Source of the DNA: Siphonodentalium dalli
Taxonomy: Eukaryota; Mollusca; Scaphopoda; Gadilida; Siphonodentaliidae
NCBI GenBank assembly: GCA_032622095.1
Contig: CP136061.1
Location: 200,252,244-200,316,243 of the forward strand
Direction: 5' to 3'
Length of the DNA: 64,000 nt
Positions 34,356 to 46,233 of the stretch are shown piece after piece. Within the stretch, counting starts at the first letter, position 1. Every line of letters begins with the position of its first letter. The position numbers and the translations under genes are program-made. The notes under the pieces are model-generated. The model did not search any database. It was not told the DNA's origin and worked only from the letters and a program-made list of their open reading frames with translations.

Positions 34356-34484
34356 CGATCGAGGAGAGGTAGATTGCGTCCGAGTCGAACGAACAGGTCG
34401 ATCGATGAGATATAGATTGCTTCCGAATCGAACGAACAGCCCGATCGAGGAGAGATAGATTGCTTCCGGGTCCGACAAATATCA
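34356..34484 (+). repeat. 43-bp minisatellite, three units
   Basis: Units beginning CGATCGAGGAGAGGTAGATT or CGATCGATGAGATATAGATT start at 34356, 34399 and 34442, so the spacing is exactly 43 bp. They also carry GAACGAACAG. The minus-strand open frame across the array is a by-product. Confidence 0.85.
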
Positions 34485-34965
34485 TGCGATAAAATACATT
34501 TCTGTGGTTCAAATTTTACATATTCAGAGAAGTTCAGAGCCAATGGTATACTCATATCACATAGAACCAATAACGCTCCTACCCACTCTGAAATCTATGC
34601 ATAGACCGTGACAGACACATTGGTAACATATGAAGATACGAAGAATATGTATATATAGATCTGTACCCGTGTTAATTCATTTCGGAAAATGTTGTCGATT
34701 TATCCTAACAACAATATCGAAATTAATCGACAAATAATTTCTTATATATATAGAGTAAATAGTTCTCTCCCGATTGAGTGTTCAAACAAAATAGAATATG
34801 ACTCTCTTGTCATCCATGCAGCATCTACTGTTCACAATCACCTGTATTTGTGACACACATGTTCGTGTAATTTCAAAAACCATTAATGGCAAAAAGTACT
34901 ATTAAACAACAATGTTCTGACCTTCAATCCGGCTCAACACCAACCGGAATTGAAGGTTGGCTACA

Positions 34966-35163
34966 TTAATCTGAATCAATTTGAACCATCCGTATTTCTG
35001 TGCCCAAAGCCTGGTCACGACCACGAGAATGACAGTATTCCTGTGTGAATGACGCGAGTGTATCAAATAAAAATCTGTATATATTAACGGGCTCTGGCTT
35101 GGTCTTTATATTTTTATTCAATGATTTTTTTTCTATTTTTGTTATTATGTCCAATGATTCCAT
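34966..35163 (-). CDS. Hypothetical 65-codon ORF
   Basis: Not recognised. The minus strand is open from an ATG, giving a Lys-rich start (TKIEKKSLNKNIKTKPEPV), then IYRFLFDTLASFTQEY and a charged end (GTEIRMVQIDSD) before the stop. The composition is more protein-like than its AT-rich surroundings, and a TATATACAG acceptor-like site lies inside it. It could be a small exon or a transposon fragment. No homology is claimed. Confidence 0.2.
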   Translation of the reverse strand: MESLDIITKIEKKSLNKNIKTKPEPVNIYRFLFDTLASFTQEYCHSRGRDQALGTEIRMVQIDSD

Positions 35164-35694
35164 ATCACAGTGACCACCCTTGCGATTGAATTGTCCTCTT
35201 TCGGGTTTGTTCTGTCGAATAGTTTCCTGTTTTCAGGGAAGAGTTTCACTCACTCTTAATAGTTTCATGACATAATTTCTGGTTGGATGTGCCTTCAATG
35301 CATATATTAATATTACATATACTAGTATATAATTATGTACCTGTTATATGTGCTTTTGTCATGTATTTAAATTTGTATATCTCACAAACTAAAGAACAAA
35401 CTAAAGAACAACTGCATGTTCATGTGTAAAGATGTGTAAATACTTCTTTAATGCATGTTTTCATAATAGCGGGGTTTACCGAAGGTTGTGTTCGCATGTA
35501 ATGTATGTGTGTACACTAAATGTGTTGAGATGTCCTTTTGCATGTATATATATTGTGTCATGTTCCGTAGTAATATTTATGGCTGATTTGTTAATAAATG
35601 CTTCGTAAAATTAACGCAATCGTAAAAAATCTTATTTGTATACACCCGTTTGAAGAAAAAAAACAGTTATATTATGTTATCAGTCCGTCCATAC

Positions 35695-36420
35695 GTTAAG
35701 ATTTTGGTTACCGACTGTCAACTCCAGTTATGACTACTTAATCAGAACGAAGGTTGTTATATGTGTTTCGCGTTCAGATATGGGTTCCATCCCATTAATT
35801 TTTGCATAAGTTACAGCCTTTTTTCGACTTACAATTCACCCGCGTTGATAACATGTTGATTTCCGACCGATACATATAGTTTGGATTATTGATCAGGACG
35901 AAAGTTGTTATGTGTGTTTCTCGGTCAACATTTCGTTCAATGATATTCCATGAGTCACGGCACTTTTTCGACTTAGAATTTACATGAAATGATTATATTT
36001 TGATTCTTCAGTTTGGATTATTTGATCAGATCCAACGTTGCATGGTATGTATATTTCTCAGCCATAATTACAGACCATGTTCTGATATATAGGTTTCGTA
36101 TAATTATTTGTACATGAGTACGCCCTTATTCATTAGAGAATTCACATGATTTAATAACAATTTATAAGTAAGCTAACGTGCGTACATATAGCCACGCCCC
36201 AGCGATGCTCTTGGTATTTCCTCAACAGACACTTTTGGTATGTACATGTGTTTCTCAGCCATTAATACAGGCCATATCTAATATGTAGGTTCCGTCCAAT
36301 TAGTTTTACATAAGTTACGGCCCTTTTTCATCAGACAATTCACCTGATTTAATAACAATCCACAAATAAGCTAACGGGCGTACATATAGCCACACCCCAT
36401 CGATGCTCTTGTTATGTTCT
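35695..36420 (+). repeat. Four diverged satellite-like units
   Basis: Units start near 35737, 35889, 36026 and 36236. They share 'TGTGTTTCTC(A/G)G(C/T)CA', 'AAGTTACGGCCCTTTTTC' and 'ACTTAGAATTTACATGA'. The last two also share a long tail, GCTAACG.GCGTACATATAGC followed by CACCCCATCGATGCTCTTG. Spacing varies from about 140 to 210 bp. Confidence 0.65.
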
Positions 36421-36444
36421 CATATAACCAATTCCTTTTACCAG

Positions 36445-36550
36445 AAAGTGTGAGAACAACAGACAATAAATACGACGAGCTCATCTATCGGATAAAAGAG
36501 AACACACAAATATTCGAGATATTCGACCCGGGAATACCTTCGATACCAAG
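36445..36550 (+). CDS. Exon-like open segment between splice consensus sites
   Basis: Preceded by a pyrimidine-rich acceptor (AATTCCTTTTACCAG) and followed by a donor (CCAAG then GTAATG). One frame is open across all 106 bp and reads SVRTTDNKYDELIYRIK, then ENTQIFEIFDPGIPSIP, a balanced protein-like composition unlike the flanks. It begins with two bases and ends with two bases of split codons, so length and phase are compatible with an internal exon. It lies on the strand opposite to the GTPase gene, inside its presumed intron. No family is recognised, and chance openness cannot be excluded. Confidence 0.3.
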
Positions 36551-37655
36551 GTAATGATAGTTCGATCAACATCCATAACAATATATAATTATATCCAAAG
36601 ATATATAAACGTGGGCGATAACGAAGCGAGGATTTGGCGTATAGTAGTACACATATAGTATCCGAACCACGCGCATTTATAGCGGGAGTAGGTTGTAGGT
36701 GCCAGGCATTGCAACCCGAAGAGAAATTCCTTAATGAATTTCTCAGTATCGTAATATAATTCAGTTCAATTGACCGTTTATACTACCACCCCGGTTAAAT
36801 GATATTCTGCCATAATGTTATAACTGCATGGTGTTGGTGTGTTCTGTTGATTTAGCTGTGATGGCCAAATGATTCTGTTAAGACACACCGACATCCTGCA
36901 TTATAGCATGACGAAGAATTGTAACGAAGGATCTCATTGCATAGTAAAAATCATCGTGTAGATAGAGACCTTATCAATAAATGCATATATATTATGCATT
37001 TATTGAAGAAAAAAATTGGAATGTCGTTTTGTCCGACAGATAAAATTAGACCGTTTATGGCTAATGCAATGCGAGTAAATAATTTTTAACAGTACATGTT
37101 GGTCTTGATAATTCGCATGCAACTACGCGCGTTATGAAGTCATGGCTTATCGAATTTCCAATTGGTGGAGACAGGACTGACGTCCAAGATGAGGCGTGAC
37201 ATGCGAGAGAGCAAACCGGAGGTGATCGCCCACAACCTAAATCGAGTTATCACAGTGACATGTACATTCATGTCTCTAGCTTCTGTTCAGGAACGTGGCG
37301 CCATGGGAGGTTTTCTCACCTCACCCAAACAGTTGGAAATGTAACCCTGACCCATCATTATAGTCGGAACTTTTGCACCACATATAGGTTGTAATATGTT
37401 GTTATTGTTCTCACAGTTTGATTTTCCAACCAGTAATTTTTGGGGAAATGTGTTGTTTTTTAACAAACAGTAGCGTATTTATACTTTTGGTCAAACGTTT
37501 GGTCTGAAATTGCCATCAGTTGGAAAAAATACATGTACTTGTCAGATAAAAGCTCTTTATTTCTACCATATCATAAATAGACGTCGTTCACCCCCTCCCC
37601 ACAAACACAAGGATCCACTATGGTGACACGTATTTATAAAAAATCCCTGACTCCA
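36551..37655. other. No supported feature
   Basis: AT-rich sequence with a short direct hairpin of AATGCATATATATTATGCATTT at about 36980 and, from about 37370, fragments of the 'TTCCAACTG' dispersed repeat. Confidence 0.4.
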
Positions 37656-38181
37656 GGGCACTGTTTCATGAAAGCAACATATGACATAGTTGGGACTTAA
37701 GATGGTCATAAGTTCAAACTTCAGTTGTAAGTGCGTTTCACGAACAAGGTCTTAACTTAAGATGGTCTTAACTTTGGTCTTAACTTTAAGACTGGTGTGA
37801 GGTGTCTTAAGATAATCTTAAAGTTAAGACCCACATGATAAGTGGCATATCGATCACAAATATGGCGGCCTATGTTATTTTGAAATTACGGAGATATCTG
37901 TACATTGTCTGGGGTGGGCAACTCGTCGTCTGGTATACAGGGTCGTGGCTACAGAGTGAGAGGGGTGTTCGCCTCGAAATGTCCAACTACACCCCCTTAA
38001 ACAACACCAAATTCTCTTTGGGTTGAACATTCCAACTGGTACCTCAAACTTTCCAAAACCAAAGTTTGGAGAGGGCAACCCCCCCCCCACCGTATAACCA
38101 TAGGGTTAGTTTGGTAAAAACAATTCAGAGCACAGGCTTATCATCAGGGACGTGGCGAATGGGGTTGTGTGTTGTCTACCC

Positions 38182-38213
<32 letters not shown>

Positions 38214-39844
38214 TTGGTCAAAATGTTTAGCAATTGGAAATTTCATGCCTCACAGCAACATTAATCGTACACTATATATAGGTTTCAATTGTTTGAATTT
38301 CTAACTAGTAATGGAATGTGTTGTTGTAGACAAACAGCAGCAACCGAAATGGCAATCAATTGGAAAATCACCAACTTTAGGGGTGTCAGGTTAGAAATTT
38401 CGAACTGTTGGAATATTTGAGATACCAATTGGAAAGTTTAAATCCAACGGGTGGGGTGGACATGGCATTTCGCGAACATGGAAGTTTGGCCCGGTTCAAT
38501 TAAGGGGCGGGTGCAGTCGGAAATTGCACGATGTACCCCCCCCCCCCATCACCAGAGACCAACTAGCCACCCCGAGCATCATCGAATGTAGGATATAGTC
38601 AATTATCAGCTGTGTATGTGACCTATAGATTATATATATTATAAAATTGTATTACCCACGAATTAAACCTTTGATAAGAATTATGGCCTAGCTCAAAGCT
38701 CAAACTCTCCTGTATGATATCCCATATGTGTGTGGGGAGATGGGGTAAAATGAGATCAATTAATGTATTGATTCTTTCCTCTTTCCAAATTTCCGTCGGC
38801 TGTTTACAAAGCAGATATGTCCTACAGGAAAGGTAACACAAACGCTCTTTATCAAAATATGTCTTAGAAAAAGTGACAATTGTTTATAGAGAATATTATT
38901 GGTATTGAGTTTATGCCCACGCCCATATGTCGTGATTTTCAAGGCTGTCCAAATTTTTGTCATGTTTTTTTTGCAGGGGTGGGATGACCATTGTACAGCA
39001 TACTGTATATATGATATACACACCAGTAACGATGACACCCCTTAATGCGAGTGTGCTAATGAAAACGTAATTATATATATATCCATGGTATGACAACCGC
39101 ATAAAACATCTGCATAAAAATAATAAAAAAGTTACCCTAACAAATATTTGTCATTTCCCTTTGAATCGAAAAATGACCTATGTGTGTCCTGATGACATCG
39201 CCGATTTATTTTGATTATTGCTACACGTAGAGCGCGATGGTCGGTAATACACGTGTTATGTCGGCTCACATACAAAATATCGCCGCCTGATCATTGCCCT
39301 CAGTGGATTAACTCGGCGTAAATGCATGGTCGCAATCATGCGTCGATCCATATAATTATATTGTCTTATTTCTGACACTGTCACTCACCAGTAAACGCAA
39401 AGCTCGTCATTTTAAGAGCCTGTGATGTACTCATGTTCGAATTTACATCGTGGAACCCATGCAAGTCTAAGATCCATATCCGAATATAAGGCCACTGACT
39501 ATAGACAGTAAGACACATGTGCTGATTCGCCCACCCCAGCCCAGCCGCTATCCAGCATCCCTGTCACACAATAATGTCAACTCGGACTCGGCTCTTTCTC
39601 GATAACCTCCCAATGCCGTACATACAGATTGCACAAGCCCACATTTTTTTGTTCCGGACTGTAGAAAATTGTCGATAACCAGACTAAATGAGCGGGAACT
39701 TAACTTACTACTTAAGTTGGACTTAATCTTGTTTTGTGAAACGCGTTCTTGAAACGGAAAAGTTACATCATAAGATCCACCTTAGATCTCAGATTAATTC
39801 CATCTTAAGATAATCTTATGACATTGCTTCACGAAACAGGGCCC
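37656..39844. mobile_element. 2.2-kb TIR DNA element with GGGC.CTGTTTC ends
   Basis: The left end (GGGCACTGTTTCATGAAAGC) and the right end (complement of GGGCCCTGTTTCGTGAAGCA) are inverted, and similarity continues inward for about 130 bp with AACTTAAGATGG, GCGTTTCACGAACAAG and related motifs. The interior holds 'TTCCAACTGG' repeat sequence, a poly-C/CA run (38181-38213) and no transposase frame. It is a non-autonomous element or a nest of elements. No target duplication was identified. Confidence 0.6.
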
Positions 39845-40570
39845 AGGCCCGCCGCAAGATCGGCGTGTGGCACACAGATGTCATTGGAACAGATGAAGCC
39901 CTATTATGTTAGCCGATGAAATGAACCTCGTGGATGAAAACATTTCTTGCAATTACCTGATGCATGTTGATTACATACCACGTGATATAGAATCAAGGTG
40001 GTTGCCTACTTTATCGCGAAAATAAACGCAGCATGCACACACGGTCGAACACCGCGGGGCGTCACGTATGACGCGGTGAAGCTTTTGATGTTGCATTGAA
40101 ACAAATGAAGTGGTGAATGAATATTATTTGATTATCAGAGTGTACTCATTATTTGCCCATTCCTTGTGGTTTAGTAATTGTTTTGTCTGTAGCTGGCGTA
40201 AAAGTCATCAGGTATACCGTCGCGATTATGATCCGCGCTCATTGAGATTTTACATGTTTCTGTTTAGAGAATCATCATTTACACGTACACGGATATTGCC
40301 ATAGTTATATATGCACACTCACACCGTTAAGTGTCACCACTTACACATGTACATGTGTATAAATGGGACATTATTCATTATTAGTGGGCAATACATATTT
40401 ATAGTAGATTTATACTGAATGTCTTGCCGATATCACATACCGCTGATTTGAACGAATGTGAATATATATAAGACAAAGATACATATGTTTTTTTGGCAAA
40501 GAATTTTAAATAACTAAAGAAAATAATTGAACAAAATATGTGAATAAGCGTAAAATATGGGATATATATA

Positions 40571-40717
40571 CACAGAACGACACTTGTGTGAGAATGGGTG
40601 TGTTGATACGGCACGAGTGTAACGCGGAAGGATATTCCAACGAGATGTGCATTCTATCATTCCGCGATGGCACATGTGCCGTATCAACAAACCCATTAAC
40701 ACAGGTCCCGTTCTGTG
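40571..40717. repeat. Palindrome with 42-44-bp arms
   Basis: 40571-40614 starts CACAGAACGACACTTGTGTG and ends GTTGATACGGCAC. 40676-40717 is its inverted copy with a few mismatches (GTGCCGTATCAAC to TTCTGTG). The loop itself contains GCGGAA and TTCCGC arms. It resembles a short foldback element. Confidence 0.8.
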
Positions 40718-43700
40718 TTTATTACACGTCACCCGTCTTAGAATCCGTGCATCAACAATGCAGGCTTATAATCTTTATTTAGGCACATCCAGGGCTTGTT
40801 TTGTCATGTGTGATGAAGCTTTTATTTTATAGTTCCGATTGCTTGGTTGATGCGAAGGACATGTACGTCATTTGAGGTCAACGACATGCGTATGAAACGT
40901 ACATACGGATGTGTAAATATGGAAGAACAATAACACTGTACTTATAGAAACAATCGTGTAATAAATGATCATATCAACTTAATAATTTTAAAAAGTTTGA
41001 AGTTTGCGAAGAAGGACAATTTTTTCACATTTGCAGAAAATTCCCCACAGTTGGAACTTATATTTCTTGAACTATTGTTACTGTTGAACTATAGATAGAT
41101 AACTCATGGGTCAAAATAGTTGACATGTATTTGAGCAGCTAGATATTTTAAAAATTCAAGCCGTATATGAATGTTTGTGAAGATCACACATGTTAACAGC
41201 TGATATTGTATATATGTTTAGTAATTTCATTGTTAATTTATTTTAATTCGTCATACCTCTATGGAATACAATGGCATCAATGTACACATATATGAGCCAT
41301 AACTCTTGTTTCGATAATGTAGTTATAAGCGAAAAGTTTATAGACTTCACCTATATATTTCCATACAATTGATACATGCCTCGTTATCCACAATTTTGTA
41401 TTGGTGTGTAAGGGGGAGACGCACGTTTTGCATAAATCCAGCCAAAAATGGCAAGAGATTTTCAACAAAAAATTTCTCTGGATCTATCTGGCGAAACGTC
41501 TTGAGTTTCTCATATCATCATCTGAACTGCTGGAATAATTAATAATTTCACACAAACCTCCAATCACCAAATAGCTTATTGTCTTGGGTCTATGAGAGGA
41601 GGTTTAATTTTAATCATAATGTTGAGTTAGGATTTTAATTGCATAATATAGCATCATACCCCCATACATTATAATAAAGAATAAAGCAGTCACAAATAGT
41701 CCAGCCCAATAATAACAAATGTCGATATGCAGTGTGGTCCACTCAAACAGATCAACTTGATTTAGGTCACAGTGTTCAGAGATATGATGATCAGCTTTAA
41801 CTTGGTTATGAACCCATGACTCAGAACTCATCTCAGCCCAATTTTTCATTGATCAGCAGCCATGGCATGAACATTCTCAAATATAGAATATCAGTTATGG
41901 GCAGTTGCCTTTCTAAATGAAAATATGATCTGTACTTTTGAAAAATGTATATTTTACAGAAGTTCTTGGTACCTGAAAACAGTGAAATTTTAAATAGTTT
42001 TCATGCCATAAAAGTAAAGTAAATGAAGTTATAACATACAATGGGTCGGTGGTTCTTAAATATTTTGTCACAATAATCGCTTGTACCAAATTTCACAAAG
42101 AAATTCCTGGCAGATTTTGAGAAAATCCATTTAAAAATACCATGAAAGTTTGACATAACGTGCGTCTGACCATTAAAGCTGTCAATCACGCACCCACGGG
42201 TAGAGAAACTTCATTTTTATCATTTCCATTGTTCGCCAAATTGCAATAAAGATTTGTGGCATTGTGCTAAACACGTCCGCGTCCATCTGTGCTTTCAAGA
42301 AAAGCGACCTGCACTGATAGAGGTTATCGAGAATATGGCTACTTAGGTGGCAAACAATTGTTTTACATAATTCCGTGTATTGACAGCTTATGACTAAATA
42401 ATATCCAATAACCTTATTAACATATACTGTTATCTAGTACACTGTTTGGTTTTTAGGTCAAACAATAGTTTTTATGTACATTGTACAAGTGTTGTTTTGA
42501 AACAGGGGTTCAAATTTGCAGATGTTCATATCTTTTTGTACAGTTTTCCAGGACTATTGATGTTGAAATATAGGCAATCTCTTATATATACGGCATATTT
42601 ACTATTGTAACCGGAAACAAGGATTTGATGAATAATCAGACATAAATTGCTCCATGCAATTATAATACATAATTAATTTAACCATTCCATCCCATACCTT
42701 TGTTGGATTCATAATCGCCAATGAACCTCTTCGTGATATACCTCACGGCAAACGCTGAAAGAGAGGGAATATGCCAAGATAAACAATTTTCAACCAGCGA
42801 CCTCACGTGACACTTCGGGATTTATATACAACAAATGTAAGTTTCATTTATGGGACAAATAGTGTTTAAATACAATTTGTTTTCGTAAGTTGGTATCAAA
42901 TGCCAAGGCAACATTGACATATATGCAGTGTATATAGCCTGGCAGAAGTGACCATAAAATTATCAACGTTACCTGGTCTGGTTATTATTTTATCATGTTT
43001 GTGGACCCACCCTGGATACTTAGATATGATGATGATGGGGATAGTGGTGCTGTTACAGGGAACCAACAGATACACATTATGACAATACTTCAGCGAATGT
43101 GTGAGAAATATCATATTAATTAGTGTGAAATAGCCATGACTTGTATTCTATATTTTCCCTAATCGGTACGCAGCCAGCATTCGCCTTCTATGTTAACTGA
43201 TATTCATGATTCATGGGGGTAGGGTGACCCCCTCCATTATTACAGGCCGTATACAGATGCAACACGTGCACCTGAACATATTCTAACAACATAATTCCCA
43301 AAGCCAATATTCAGCAAAAGAAAAAATGACATATACTTAACATGAACACCATTCATATGTGGAAATACACACAATCATCGATAAGTAATACGTAGAAAAC
43401 AATCACAAAAGCTCATAATTGGTCAAACTCTTTATTATACGTGCATGTTGCTCTTTGGGTGGCGGCAGCAGCATGGACACTCTTTATAAGAGACGATTAT
43501 TGGAATTTTGCAAGGCTGTCAATAATCCAGAACGTCTTCACTGCTAATGACGCCATGTTTTCCAGTGCTGGACCGATGACGTTATGGCCATTTTCCAGCG
43601 GAAACATATAACGGGACTATCACGAAAACCGTAAAACTGACTCAATTGAAAGGCTATTATCATTCACAATCGTGGAATAGTATATAGTGTTTGAAACTTC

Positions 43701-44277
43701 GAGATATAGATGTTCCGATGCACCAATCTCTGAGTTCCAGTTATGAATAATGGTCGACTGCTAGTGTGCTGAAGTATGTACACACTCAGTACGGACGTAT
43801 ATCACACACCGTGACACTTTAGAGTGAATGAAAATTTAATGCAAAGTCACTAAATATAGCACCATTTAACAACTAGTTTGTCAATTTCTTGATGAAATGA
43901 TTACATTTTTAGAACGCTCATGTTTTGAAGAGTTAGCAGACCGTGAAACTTTTCTCTGGTGGGATTTCCCCAGTAATATTTTGGGATGTACCTCTCGATG
44001 TACATAGGACTGACGTATAGCAGTCAAGAGGTTAAAATAGTCGATATCTGGCCATCGAAACCTCTCATAAGGGTCCGATCAAATTATTTCCTGGTATATA
44101 AAACGTACATATTGTGGTTTTATTATCTCAGATAGGACAGGGTATCTTTTAAATATTTTATAATTGATGATCTTGTACATGTATGCTTCGTGAAACTTGT
44201 TTTCTCAACAGCTTCATTTTGCTATACCAAAACCATATCTAAAGCAGCATGACCCACCATCAGCATAGACCAAGTTT
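40718..44277. other. Largely unique AT-rich stretch with one small ORF
   Basis: Apart from the candidate ORF at 41610-41849 no gene is seen. It is comparatively poor in the repeat families that fill the rest of the window. Confidence 0.45.
41610..41849 (-). CDS. Hypothetical 79-residue single-pass membrane protein
   Basis: Not recognised. The ORF starts MKNWAEMSSESWVHNQ, continues with a hydrophilic acidic region (SEHCDLNQVDLFEW), and then has one clear hydrophobic helix, YYWAGLFVTALFFIIMYGGM, before a short polar tail (KILTQHYD) and a stop. The topology is plausible for a small integral membrane protein, and the flanks are repeat-poor. There are no upstream exons or start-site consensus I can defend. 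A chance ORF is the main alternative. Confidence 0.3.
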   Translation of the reverse strand: MKNWAEMSSESWVHNQVKADHHISEHCDLNQVDLFEWTTLHIDICYYWAGLFVTALFFIIMYGGMMLYYAIKILTQHYD

Positions 44278-44356
44278 CTCGGTCCACAACAGCTTGGGAT
44301 ATCGGTTTCAAAAACAGCATCACCCCAACAGATATCCCAAGCTGTTGTGGACTGAG
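44278..44356. repeat. Hairpin with 22-bp perfect arms
   Basis: The arm at 44282-44303 (GTCCACAACAGCTTGGGATA plus TC) is perfectly complementary to 44331-44352, with a 27-nt loop. Pairing continues outward after one wobble position (CTC with GAG). The size is similar to a microRNA precursor, but perfect arms are equally typical of a small foldback. Confidence 0.85.
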
Positions 44357-44359
44357 GAG

Positions 44360-44552
44360 ACTTGTCTACTACCAGCATACCATTGTAGCAGGGCCACCAA
44401 TGCATTCTTTTTATATACGGGGGTTTCGCATATATACGGGCATGCATTTGCCTAATAATATTTACCATGACCTTGTAAACCAGTGCATTCTCTTATATAT
44501 GCGAGGCTCTCTACGGGTAACTCGCATATATAAGGGGTCATGAAATGGCTAA
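44360..44552 (-). mobile_element. Relative of the TTAA-MITE at 52205-52470, decayed
   Basis: On the minus strand it follows the 52205-52470 element: GGTCATGAAATGGCTAA at the end, then GCCTCGCATATATAAGAGAA, TGCACTGG.TTACAAG and TAAATATT.TTAGGC. It contains an internal hairpin with perfect 14-bp arms (CTTATATATGCGAG at 44492-44505 and its complement at 44521-44534). The far end is indistinct. Confidence 0.65.
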
Positions 44553-46166
44553 CGGGTGGAGCAAGGTTGCACATTTGACGGTACGTGACCTTTACTGAGA
44601 CTGAGAGGAAACAGAGTCACGAGAGGCACCGTGTGTGGATGATAGATACTCCCATATACTCCCACCGACTACTCGATACACCGTTGCCAAAACGTTCCAC
44701 GAATAAATTATTGACACGTGTGATGGTCTATAGTCGTCACACCAGTAAGCAAAATACAGGTGCTTTTGTAGCGCAGGAGAGTTCTGGATTTACCATACAA
44801 TATTTATCAATATGCCCCCTGATTGCATCAAACGGAACACATGGAATTTATATCGCAGATTTGGTTGATGTGAACCCATCCACTACATGATATAACAATG
44901 CATGCCAAAAGCCGAGTACCGTATGGATACGAATATAAACTAACATATATTCTGGAACAATGAAAAAAGAGACATTTCAAGTTTTCGTAGTGGAGTATAT
45001 CCACGTGCCTGTCGATCACACCCGAATACGCTTATAGATTATACGCCCAGCAATAGATTATAGAAGAAATCGCTAACAGATAATAATCGTTATCCACTGC
45101 TGGCAGTGAAGATATCGAAAATTACGGACGTCTATGACGAAACTGAATTTCTTAAATAACTATCATTGTAATTTGTTAACCATATATAGTAGCATCAGTA
45201 TAATTCTATTATGAAGTATAATATTTGAATGTGGCTCGGTTATAATGGGTATATGCACAGCATGCACGCTTAAAAAAGAAGAAATTATAATGTTTTTGAG
45301 TGGATACCGAAAATTATCTCAATCGGGACCGCGACAGATGTTTATTTTCGTCAAGTCACTCGCGAAATTAGACATTTGTCTCAGTCACTCATGAGATCAT
45401 TTTCCGTATCCACTAACACACTATATATCCTCTATATATATACATGTATATTTCTACGCCATGAAACCAAAGCCTTCTGTTACCCTTTCGTACCAGTAGG
45501 TTCTAACCAATGTGTATGATAACATAATGGACACCTCTCATGTATGATGAACTACCACTGATAATAATTACGAATAGGATTTCAATAGCTAATAGTAATC
45601 GTATATGTTTCGGACGATCCAAATAAAAAAAACAGAATTGACGATCACGAGACCACGAGTTTGTGAGAAGATTCAAAATTATTGTCCCTCGGAGTAAGGT
45701 GACATTGTTGAGTTTGCCGTTATTATTTTGTAAAGACTTAGGCATACAAGATATAGTGAAATAAACATATTTTATAAGCTGTGCATGCCATCACCAAAGA
45801 CATAGCAATTGTCCAGACAAGCATCTTATTTTCTAGCATAGTAAACTTAGAAGCTGTTTATGGTTTAATGCTGCAGACTCAACGACGAGTATAGTTTCCT
45901 TAGGAATTGTTCAACAAACGTAGGCCGATTCTTTGAACTTATTAACTGAACATGGCCCACCTATAAATATATATATATAGGAATTCTTCTGCGGTTGCAT
46001 TGTATTATATACCGCATTATCCGTCGTCTGCTTATGTTTCTGAACATCCCTCCAGACGAATAATATACCAATCCAATGCATACCGTTATAACTGCATGGG
46101 ATACTCCATTCAGTAAAGAAAGGGTTGAACTTCTGAAATAGATATATATATATATATATTACAAAC
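44553..46166. other. No supported gene; repeat fragment at 45540-45720
   Basis: 45540-45720 resembles 27790-27950 (CTGATAATAATTACGAATAG, then GTAAGGTGA...GTTGA). A (TA)n run sits at 46142-46160 directly beside the donor of the P-loop exon. Confidence 0.45.
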
Positions 46167-46233
46167 CTGATTTTCCTACTCCTGGTCCTCCAACAATTAC
46201 CACTTTTGCGTGAGCAAACCGCCGCTGGGACAT
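46167..46233 (-). CDS. Ras-like GTPase P-loop exon (5' coding exon)
   Basis: From an ATG at 46233 the minus strand reads MSQRRFAHAKVVIVGGPGVG, then KS, and splits a codon after its first base at a donor (CAG then GTTTGT, donor at 46166). GPGVGKS is the G1/P-loop (GxxxxGKS) that binds nucleotide phosphates, preceded by the usual hydrophobic beta strand. A break just after GKS matches the first-exon boundary of RERG-type Ras genes, and the phase fits an Ala or Gly next residue. The frame stays open upstream of the ATG for at least 60 bp, so an earlier start is possible. The most likely partner is 21675-22106. Confidence is high for a P-loop exon and moderate for the pairing. Confidence 0.75.

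Larger units (their letters stand above)
22107..46166 (-). other. Presumed intron(s) of the small-GTPase gene
   Basis: Lies between the donor after the P-loop exon and the acceptor of the last exon. By homology, 50-60 residues covering switch I and switch II should be encoded in small exon(s) here. I searched by eye for reverse-complement patterns of DPT and DTAGQ and did not find them, so the exons are diverged, missed, or the two end exons belong to different loci. The interval is filled with repeats listed separately. Confidence 0.45.

Noticed and set aside
31341-34484. Regularly spaced repeats suggestive of a CRISPR array
   Set aside because: Units are contiguous minisatellites (29 and 43 bp) without unique spacers, in a eukaryotic context without cas genes.
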